DNA of 64,000 nt from a bacterium HR15 (lineage in GTDB: Bacteria; Armatimonadota; Fimbriimonadia; Fimbriimonadales; GBS-DC), in the NCBI GenBank assembly GCA_002898555.1, contig BEHR01000006.1, positions 1 to 64,000 of the forward strand. Direction: 5' to 3'. Position 1 is the stretch's first letter, and each line of letters begins with the position of its first letter. The notes below the pieces were generated by a model that worked only from the letters and a program-made list of their open reading frames with translations, did not search any database and was not told where the DNA came from. This document shows positions 58,067 through 64,000 of this stretch, one piece after another. The position numbers and the translations under genes are program-made.

Positions 58067-58097
58067 TTTATTCCCGCTCAAACAGGGCACGGATGGT
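58067..58097. repeat. 31-base direct repeat, right copy (3' end of sugar transferase)
   Basis: Identical to 57248-57278. It codes the last residues and stop of the sugar transferase (minus strand). Confidence 0.9.
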
Positions 58098-58691
58098 ACG
58101 CACCAGCAGATAGAGGTCGAACGCGAGGCTGCGCCGTTGTACGTACTCCATATCGGATGCCAGCTTGAGGGGTAGCAGGACTTCGCAGTAATATTTCTCC
58201 GGGTCAGGCTGTTGGGCGAGCAGAGCTTCCTCATGTCGGTAGCGGATTTGGGTCAGCCCAGTGATGCCTGGGGGCACGCTCAGCACGATATTGCGCAGTG
58301 TTGGTTCCCACAGCTGCACATACTTCTCCACTTCAGGGCGCGGTCCCACCAGGCTCATCTCGCCTTTGAGTACATTCCAGAGCTGGGGCAGCTCGTCAAG
58401 TTTGGTTTTACGCAGGATCCTGCCGATGCGCGTGATACGGGGGTCGTGTTTGGTGGTAATTGCGCCGCCTCGCCGGGGTGCGTCCTGCATCATTGTGCGG
58501 AATTTCAACACTTTGAACTTGCGCCCGTGCTGCCCGACGCGTTCGTGCGCGAAAAAGACGCTGCCTGGCGAGTCGAGCTTGATTGCCAGCGCGATGATGC
58601 CCATCAGGGGCAGCAGGAGCAGTAACCCCAGCCCTGCCACGATGATGTCCAAAGTGCGTTTGAGAACCTCATACACTATCAGGGTTGTCAC
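58068..58691 (-). CDS. Undecaprenyl-phosphate sugar phosphotransferase (bacterial sugar transferase family)
   Basis: 207 residues from GTG 58691, with AGAAGG seven bases upstream, overlapping the end of the aminotransferase gene; the longer frame has no ribosome site. One membrane helix (LKRTLDIIVAGLGLLLLLPLMGIIAL, about 9-34), then the conserved cytoplasmic part: ERVGQHGRKFKVLKFRTM, TRIGRILRKTKLDELPQLWNVLKG and SLVGPRPEVEKYV, the PF02397 catalytic Asp-Glu and Pro-Arg-Pro motifs. It attaches the first sugar-1-phosphate to undecaprenyl phosphate. The short form lacks the N-terminal membrane extension of WbaP-like enzymes. Confidence 0.9.
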   Translation of the reverse strand: MTTLIVYEVLKRTLDIIVAGLGLLLLLPLMGIIALAIKLDSPGSVFFAHERVGQHGRKFKVLKFRTMMQDAPRRGGAITTKHDPRITRIGRILRKTKLDELPQLWNVLKGEMSLVGPRPEVEKYVQLWEPTLRNIVLSVPPGITGLTQIRYRHEEALLAQQPDPEKYYCEVLLPLKLASDMEYVQRRSLAFDLYLLVRTIRALFERE

Positions 58692-58695
58692 CGCG

Positions 58696-59868
58696 CTACC
58701 TTCTGAACCGCGCTCCGACATCATACACCGCCTCAATCACATCCGCCACATCTTGATCGCTCATCGCAGGATAAAGAGGCAGCGAGAGCGTACGCTCGTA
58801 GTAATACTCCGCGTTTGGGAAATCACCTTGTCGCCAACCGTAGCGGGCATAGTGCGGATGGTAGTGAATGGGGATAAAATGCACGCTGGTGCCAATGTTG
58901 CGTGCTTTTAATTCCTCGAGAAATTGTGCCCGATTGATACGGAGCGCGTCCAGGTTCAGCAGAATCGTGTAGAGATGCCACACATGGGTGCGGTCGGGGG
59001 GTAGGGTTAGTGGGAAGGGTATCAGGAAGTCCATTTCGGCAAAGGCGCGGTGATACTGCTCGGCGATTTGCTGACGACGCGCGTTGAGCGCGTCCAACTT
59101 ACGCAGCTGGCAGAGACCCAGCGCTGCCTGAAGATCGGCCATGTTGTACTTGTAGCCCAGTGTCTGCACCTCATAGTACCAGGTGCCCGTTGCCATATAG
59201 CGTTTCCATGCGTCGCGGCTAATGCCGTGCAGGCTCAAAATGCGGCAGCGATCAGCGAAGGCGGGGTCGTGAGTCGTGATCATGCCGCCCTCGCCTGTGG
59301 TCAGATTCTTGGTCGCATAGAAGGAGAAGGCGGTCGCATGGGCAATCGCGCCGATCTTGCGCCCTTTATACTCGGCACCAACTGCATGGGCGGCATCTTC
59401 CAGAACCAACAGGTCATGCCGATGCGCGATCTCCATCAGCGTATCCATCTCGCAAGGCAGGCCGCCGTAATGTACGGGCAGAAGCACGCGTGTGCGCGGC
59501 GTAATGGCGTCCACGACGCGGTTCGGATCGATATTGGCGGTGGCGGGGTCGATATCGACCAGCACAGGTGTCGCGCCCACATACTCAATCGCTTCGATAG
59601 TGGCGCAGAAAGTGAGCGGGGTGGTAATCACTTCGTCTCCTGGTCCGATGCCCCATGCTGCCAGCACGAGGTGCATCGCCGCCGTGCAGGAGTTGACCGC
59701 GACGGCATAAGGTGCACCCGTGTAGGCAGCGAACTCCTGTTCGAACTGCCGCACTTTGGGTCCCGTGGTCAACCAGCCGCTGCGCAACACCTCCAGCACA
59801 GCTTGCTCTTCCGCCTCATCAATAGAGGGTAACGCATAGGGCAAAAAGATCTTGCGTTTTGGAGTCAT
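58696..59868 (-). CDS. DegT/DnrJ/EryC1/StrS sugar aminotransferase
   Basis: 390 residues. Landmarks: GWLTTGPKVRQFEQEFAAYTGAPYAVAVNSCTAAMHL, GDEVITTPLTFCAT, VLVDIDPATANIDPN, LVLEDAAHAVGAEYKGRKIG and SFYATKNLTTGEGGM with the pyridoxal-binding Lys (about residue 185). Makes an amino-sugar nucleotide such as a dTDP- or UDP-4-amino-sugar for the polysaccharide. Starts at 59868; ends inside the ribosome site of the sugar transferase. Confidence 0.92.
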   Translation of the reverse strand: MTPKRKIFLPYALPSIDEAEEQAVLEVLRSGWLTTGPKVRQFEQEFAAYTGAPYAVAVNSCTAAMHLVLAAWGIGPGDEVITTPLTFCATIEAIEYVGATPVLVDIDPATANIDPNRVVDAITPRTRVLLPVHYGGLPCEMDTLMEIAHRHDLLVLEDAAHAVGAEYKGRKIGAIAHATAFSFYATKNLTTGEGGMITTHDPAFADRCRILSLHGISRDAWKRYMATGTWYYEVQTLGYKYNMADLQAALGLCQLRKLDALNARRQQIAEQYHRAFAEMDFLIPFPLTLPPDRTHVWHLYTILLNLDALRINRAQFLEELKARNIGTSVHFIPIHYHPHYARYGWRQGDFPNAEYYYERTLSLPLYPAMSDQDVADVIEAVYDVGARFRR

Positions 59869-59876
59869 AAGGTTCT

Positions 59877-60575
59877 CTACTGTTTATAGATCAAACCCAT
59901 GTAATGAGTACATAGAAATGGGATAGCCTCTAATACCCAACAAAGCGGCCATGAGATACGCGCAAGGCGACGTGCTATAGGCGGCGCCAAAGTGATGCGT
60001 CTCAACTTGCATGGATGCCCGGGAAAAAGAGCGCGTATACGGGCACGAGTCATCCCAATAGTATCAGGGTTTATCGGGTTAGTCCAGAAGTCGTACCAGA
60101 GTATTGCGCCGTCTGGTTTTAGCACCCGCATCACTTCTGCAGCGACTCGATGTTGCATTTCTGAATCGAGAATGGAACTCATAATCATGAACATCAGCAC
60201 GAGATCCCAGCTCTCGTCTTCGAAGGGTAAAATCTCAGCGCTGCCCACAATGAAACGAATGTTCGGGCTTACTTGTTGGGCGTGCTGAATATGCTCCTCC
60301 AGCAGGTCAATCCCGCAAAGGTTTTCAGGGCGAGCACCCAACAGCACCAATCTTCGCAGAACACTACCATCTCCACAGCCAACATCCAGAATGCGAATTT
60401 CTTGGAGTGTACGTGTCGGCGTAAGGAAGGTGCGGAGTATCCGAATCATGTACCTATCACGCGAGGTCAGAAGATAGAATGCACCTATATCGAGTGGGTT
60501 ATAAGTAGTTAACTTCATAACCTCGCGCCTCCTGTATACGGCACGGATTCGTTCTACCTCTTGCCATTTCACCAT
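59877..60575 (-). CDS. SAM-dependent methyltransferase (polysaccharide cluster)
   Basis: 232 residues from ATG 60575, which has GGAGGG just upstream; the ATG at 60587 lies in that box. Class I motifs: RILDVGCGDGSVLRRL (about 62-78), NLCGIDLLEEHIQHAQQV, DLVLMFMIMSSILDS and MRVLKPDGAILWYDF. C-terminal Trp/Leu-rich segment (RISWPLCWVLEAIPFLC). It lies between the aminotransferase and the glycosyltransferase and could methylate a sugar of the repeat unit. More AT-rich than the left part of the window. Confidence 0.83.
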   Translation of the reverse strand: MVKWQEVERIRAVYRRREVMKLTTYNPLDIGAFYLLTSRDRYMIRILRTFLTPTRTLQEIRILDVGCGDGSVLRRLVLLGARPENLCGIDLLEEHIQHAQQVSPNIRFIVGSAEILPFEDESWDLVLMFMIMSSILDSEMQHRVAAEVMRVLKPDGAILWYDFWTNPINPDTIGMTRARIRALFPGHPCKLRRITLAPPIARRLARISWPLCWVLEAIPFLCTHYMGLIYKQ

Positions 60576-60618
60576 TGTTCCCTCCATTGTGGAAGTTTAC
60601 CCAAGTCGGACCTAACCC

Positions 60619-61764
60619 CTAACGAATGGGCTTCCATGCTGCCATGGATATTCCTTTTACTCCGAGCCATAAACCATGCAACATGGCTATCTGTGCTGTT
60701 AGATAATAGTAAAGAAAATGTATCAGAAAAGGAGCACGCTTCTTCAGTCTTGATTCAATCAAATACCCCATGAGTGCTGATAGATACATACCTATTTGAC
60801 CAATACCCAGCCACTTATACAAGTTGCTATCCGTTAGAAGCATCATATTAGTTAGCAACATAACTGCTAAGAATATCCCATGCCCCCATCGCAGTAGGCG
60901 ATGAGACCACATTTGAAGGGCAAAGAAACCGTACCTTACAGGATTAAGCAAAGCGCGCATCGCTGGATAATAGAGTATACTATATACGGCTCTACATACC
61001 ATTCGCACGCGACGTCGCATCTCGCCTTCAACACTCTCTGTGCTGCGCAGCCATGCAATTGCTTCTGGTTCAAACACGATTCGATGCCTTCGATAGACGA
61101 CCAACAATGGTCTTACAAGATCCTCCTGCATCTCTGGTGGGATCGGCTCAAAGAGGTCTCGTCGGAGAGCATATAACGGCCCAAAAGCCCCCACAGGTGA
61201 TGATAGACAGCTTTCTAATTCAAATAACTTCGTCTCATATCGCTGATACCAAGATTCGCCTCTATCATCAATATAGCATACTTTGCCAGCAACACATCCA
61301 ACCGAAGAATCAGCAAAATGTTGCACCATCTTCCGCACCGCATCGGATTGCAGCAGAGCATCGGCATCTGTAAAGATGATGATCTCACCTTTTGCATGGC
61401 TTACAGCAACATTTTGGCAGTACGACTTACCTTTCCGCCCTTCCACTCGTATAAGCTGGACACCATCATCTGCGTAGCGGCGTACAATCTCATCCGTTCG
61501 ATCTGTGGAGGCGTCCGAGAATACGATAACCTCAAGCTTTTCGCGAGGATAATTTAGCTGAAGGGCATTTTCTATTTTCTGGGCAATAGTGCCCTCTTCA
61601 TTATAGGCAGCAATAATGATTGAAACACAAGGTTCGTATTGCGCATCTTTTTTGGAAGTTCGCTTAGCCATCGGTCGGAGTAGCCTCAGTAAGAGTAGGT
61701 ATCCAACCTGAATGTACAAGGAGGTTCCTATTGATAACCAGAAAATAAACTCCACTCCCTTCAT
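60619..61764 (-). CDS. Family 2 glycosyltransferase with C-terminal membrane segments
   Basis: 381 residues. N-terminal membrane helix (EFIFWLSIGTSLYIQVGYLLLLRLL), then the GT-A domain: CVSIIIAAYNEEGTIAQKIENAL, LEVIVFSDASTDRTDEI, IIIFTDADALLQS (the DxD motif) and FGPLYALRRDLFEPIPPEMQEDLV (late acceptor-binding motif). C-terminal half has two or more membrane helices (LRWGHGIFLAVMLLTNMMLL). Processive-type, hyaluronan/cellulose-synthase-like layout but without a QxxRW motif seen. Adds sugars to the lipid-linked chain. Confidence 0.87.
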   Translation of the reverse strand: MKGVEFIFWLSIGTSLYIQVGYLLLLRLLRPMAKRTSKKDAQYEPCVSIIIAAYNEEGTIAQKIENALQLNYPREKLEVIVFSDASTDRTDEIVRRYADDGVQLIRVEGRKGKSYCQNVAVSHAKGEIIIFTDADALLQSDAVRKMVQHFADSSVGCVAGKVCYIDDRGESWYQRYETKLFELESCLSSPVGAFGPLYALRRDLFEPIPPEMQEDLVRPLLVVYRRHRIVFEPEAIAWLRSTESVEGEMRRRVRMVCRAVYSILYYPAMRALLNPVRYGFFALQMWSHRLLRWGHGIFLAVMLLTNMMLLTDSNLYKWLGIGQIGMYLSALMGYLIESRLKKRAPFLIHFLYYYLTAQIAMLHGLWLGVKGISMAAWKPIR

Positions 61765-63080
61765 ATGCCTTGTCCCCTGCTGGTAAGTGATGCATGCATG
61801 CCAACAAATGTATGAAGCTTGGAAGTGCTGGGCGTTCTAATTCCGTTCACCAGTATACCTATTACCATCCATGTAAAAGGGTGATACAATAATGAAAAAG
61901 AAAAGAACATTATAAGAAGCACAAACCAAGTATAGATCCATGGAAGCAGTTCACTGTTTGCAGACTTGATACAATTGAGGCAGAGAAGACTGACTAAGAT
62001 TAAAATAGCTAACCATAAGGAGAATCCTGTCAGCCCTGTCTCGAACAGTGCATCCAAATAGGTTGAATGACTGTATTTACCTCCCAACAGTAGCTCGGTG
62101 CTACGTAAGCCTGATCCCCATATAGGATTCCAGTCTTCTACGATTGCATGGTTGAGTATATGCCAGCGTTCAAACCGGATGGTTTTCTCCGCCAGTTCGA
62201 TACGCTTAGAAATGTATTCGGTATCGGTCCACAACACACTCACGCACAGAATTACCGATATCATTAGTAAAGGCACAGTTATAATTCTGATGATATATTT
62301 CCGCAAGGCACGCGCACTCCACAGCATTGGTGTCAAAGCAAGCGAGGTAAATAGAATTGCAATAAAGAAGCTGCGTGAGAGCGCCATCCCCACTGAAAGC
62401 GCTATCGGTAGCCAGAGTACTGTACTAAATCGTCCTCGTATTAGCCCGGTAATCAGCAAAGGTGTCATCCACAAAGAGTAAAAATTTGGATCCTTCGCCA
62501 GACCGATCAATCTTAGAACACCCCCTGAATCTAAATAATATCCTACGGAGGGATGCTGGAGATTAGAATTGGCTATTATCCTCTCGTATTGAGAAAGACC
62601 AGAAATATACAAGCCAATAGCAATTACGGCCAATCCTGCTCCCACCCAAAGCAGGTGCATGTTTATCTTATACAGATTGAGATCTTCAGAAGTAATTATC
62701 ATAATGAGAACGCAGGTGTTTAACATCTGTATCAACACCATTGTTAATGCACGCTCTGGTAGCGGAGAGAACAGAGCACGAAAAGTAATCCATATTGTAA
62801 GAATTATTGATAAAATAAATATCATTTTTGATATACCAAATATGTTTGATATTTTAATCGGAATATTTCTAATATAAAACCTAAATAATATCAAAAAAGC
62901 GAAAAAGACTATCACAATATCCCATATTGCAAGCGACAGTTCCCCTACTTGCACCACACCGATTCCATACAGATGGAATGCAATAAACAGTAGAATTACA
63001 AGCCACTCAGTAACACGAGTGCCCATGCGCTTGGAATAAGTTTTGCTGTCTACCTGACTGAACGATGCTTTTAGTACCAT
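61761..63080 (-). CDS. O-antigen ligase/polymerase-like membrane protein (Wzy_C type)
   Basis: 439 residues from ATG 63080, overlapping the last 10 bases of the upstream glycosyltransferase gene; no strong ribosome site, and ATG 63026 is an alternative. About ten membrane helices and, at about residues 310-350, an outside loop ending RWHILNHAIVEDWNPIWGSG..YSHSTYLDALFETGLTG, which is the Wzy_C/O-antigen ligase signature. Predicted to polymerise or ligate the lipid-linked repeat units at the outer face of the membrane. Clearly AT-rich. Confidence 0.83.
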   Translation of the reverse strand: MVLKASFSQVDSKTYSKRMGTRVTEWLVILLFIAFHLYGIGVVQVGELSLAIWDIVIVFFAFLILFRFYIRNIPIKISNIFGISKMIFILSIILTIWITFRALFSPLPERALTMVLIQMLNTCVLIMIITSEDLNLYKINMHLLWVGAGLAVIAIGLYISGLSQYERIIANSNLQHPSVGYYLDSGGVLRLIGLAKDPNFYSLWMTPLLITGLIRGRFSTVLWLPIALSVGMALSRSFFIAILFTSLALTPMLWSARALRKYIIRIITVPLLMISVILCVSVLWTDTEYISKRIELAEKTIRFERWHILNHAIVEDWNPIWGSGLRSTELLLGGKYSHSTYLDALFETGLTGFSLWLAILILVSLLCLNCIKSANSELLPWIYTWFVLLIMFFSFSLLYHPFTWMVIGILVNGIRTPSTSKLHTFVGMHASLTSRGQGI

Positions 63081-63985
63081 AAGCGTCCAAAGTGCTTTCG
63101 CAAGTAGTTCATAGCAGTGTGGTTTAAGACCTCTCGTGGAGTGCGTCGAGCTAATTGAATGCCGGCTGCAATACCTTTCATAAGCACCATTGGGCATCGT
63201 GCGCGCAAAGCCATGCTGGCATAAATCCAGAGCCAGACTGTCAGGTGTACCAATGCATATCGCATTGGCAAATAGCGACATACAATATAAATGCGATTCT
63301 TAATATGATGGAAAAGCTCAGTACATAGATGGTTTTCTTGACCGACTACAGAGGGTTGGGGAAGATGATATACTACAATTGCCGGCTCATAGTAGATTTT
63401 CCACCCATATGCTATTGTACGATACGCCAAATCTAATTCTTCCTCACCAAACATCAACTCAGAGTGATAACTTCCACAGGTTTCTATCACCTGCCTCCGA
63501 ATCCCATGAGCACCGCCCAAGAAGTAGCTAACTAATTGAGCCTTTTCTTCAATGCCTGGGAATCTACGAAGTACCTTTCGAGGAAAAGGAACCTTCTTTA
63601 TTTGCACACCATTACAGATTTCCAGAATCTTGCAAGCAACGATGCCAATCTCGGTGTATTGAGTGAAGATCTGCGCTAATCGTGCAAGCGTTTCAGGGCT
63701 TTGTAATACAGCATCGTCATCCAGCACGAAAAAGATATCTCCTGTGGCATGTTGGAATAGACGGTTCCGTCCTCCTGCAACTCCCAGCTGTTTCTCTGAA
63801 CGAACAATTTGGACGCGTTTGTCCCCTATCTGTTGTAGAAGCCGAGGATAGGCTTCTGCGTTGTGCGAAGCATCATCCAAAATGACAACCTCAAATGGTT
63901 CGTATCCCTGCATTAGGACACTTTCGAGGCATTGCTGCAAAATGCCTGGACGATTACGAGAGCCAATCAATACGGAGATCTTCAT
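63071..63985 (-). CDS. Family 2 glycosyltransferase
   Basis: 304 residues; ATG 63985 follows GGAGGGATTCTC. GT-A motifs: ISVLIGSRNRPGILQQCLESVL at the N-terminus, EVVILDDASHN, GDIFFVLDDDAVLQSPETLARL (DxD) and GGAHGIRRQVIETCG..FGEEELDLAYR (ED-type acceptor motif). C-terminal part is a helical, membrane-near segment (ALVHLTVWLWIYASMALRA). It probably adds a single sugar (rhamnosyltransferase-like). The cluster continues to the right of the window. Confidence 0.88.
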   Translation of the reverse strand: MKISVLIGSRNRPGILQQCLESVLMQGYEPFEVVILDDASHNAEAYPRLLQQIGDKRVQIVRSEKQLGVAGGRNRLFQHATGDIFFVLDDDAVLQSPETLARLAQIFTQYTEIGIVACKILEICNGVQIKKVPFPRKVLRRFPGIEEKAQLVSYFLGGAHGIRRQVIETCGSYHSELMFGEEELDLAYRTIAYGWKIYYEPAIVVYHLPQPSVVGQENHLCTELFHHIKNRIYIVCRYLPMRYALVHLTVWLWIYASMALRARCPMVLMKGIAAGIQLARRTPREVLNHTAMNYLRKHFGRLWY

Positions 63986-64000
63986 GAGAATCCCTCCGAG

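Noticed and set aside
1-64000. tRNA or rRNA genes in the intergenic gaps
   Set aside because: No gap shows a cloverleaf-like GGTTC-A/GAACC pairing with flanking acceptor arms that I could support by eye; an absence by eye is not proof.

Overview
The window looks like chromosomal DNA from a moderately GC-rich, probably thermophilic bacterium of the Armatimonadota (Fimbriimonadia-like or hot-spring relatives). This is inference, not a database result. The signs are three Hx9DG-type prepilin-like proteins starting with the [17 protein letters not shown] signature and FPVFAQARE, three unrelated secreted proteins ending in dockerin-like DVNGDGxVDDADLL tails, an N-terminal cytochrome anchor followed by c-type haem motifs, an archaeal-type phosphoglycerate mutase, and many genes whose only upstream signal is a GG-TAnAnT -10 box 6-11 bases before the start codon (probable leaderless mRNAs).

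Layout. 0-2.1 kb: two orphan Rhs core ends in tandem on the minus strand, each with its own C-terminal tip, with a putative immunity gene between them. 2.1-3.7 kb: two secreted proteins of unknown function, one split by a T-TTT-TTC slippery site. 4.15-9.2 kb: an exopolysaccharide block (three family-4 glycosyltransferases and a GDP-mannose/UDP-glucose dehydrogenase closest to AlgD). 9.3-11.3 kb: two tandem Uma2 nucleases and a methyltransferase. 11.3-13.6 kb: an isolated Mu-like head module (gpI-like protease/scaffold, decoration protein, gpT-like capsid). 13.7-19.6 kb: prepilin-like protein, a didomain pterin synthase, an HDOD protein and two polytopic membrane glycosyltransferases. 19.7-21.7 kb: a compact type II restriction-modification pair. 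21.8-25.2 kb: 2-oxoacid dehydrogenase E1alpha-E1beta-E2. 26-33 kb: prepilin plus a small membrane partner, apgM, comEA, metallophosphoesterase and a PQQ-propeller/dockerin protein. 33.3-46.3 kb: rsmI, secreted proteins, an M32 carboxypeptidase, an ABC-exporter-like membrane protein, the mnmA-to-gcvPA operon, and a HAF-repeat protein. 46.5-47.7 kb: rplJL with an L10 leader and attenuator. 47.9-56.3 kb: GHMP kinase, multihaem cytochrome with a DUF1573 partner, a second prepilin/small-protein module, class III aminotransferase, and an ABC ATPase with a LolA-like protein. 56.3-64 kb: a DUF4380 protein, an MNT-HEPN toxin-antitoxin pair inserted behind a sugar transferase, and a second polysaccharide block running off the right edge.

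The genes combine into surface polysaccharide synthesis (sugar activation, glycosyltransferases, a polymerase and a phosphoglycosyl transferase), defence and competition (Rhs tips, restriction-modification, MNT-HEPN, Uma2), secreted or surface proteins, and ordinary housekeeping.

The most unusual material is the mobile and repeat layer: a mosaic interspersed repeat with terminal inverted repeats and a 30-bp core unit, one array of which lies in frame inside a membrane glycosyltransferase; a 31-bp direct repeat bounding the MNT-HEPN insertion; the orphan Rhs tip array; and the minimal phage-head cassette. Limits: all family calls are from reading the sequence; no alignments or structure predictions were run. 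No tRNA, rRNA or CRISPR array was recognised.
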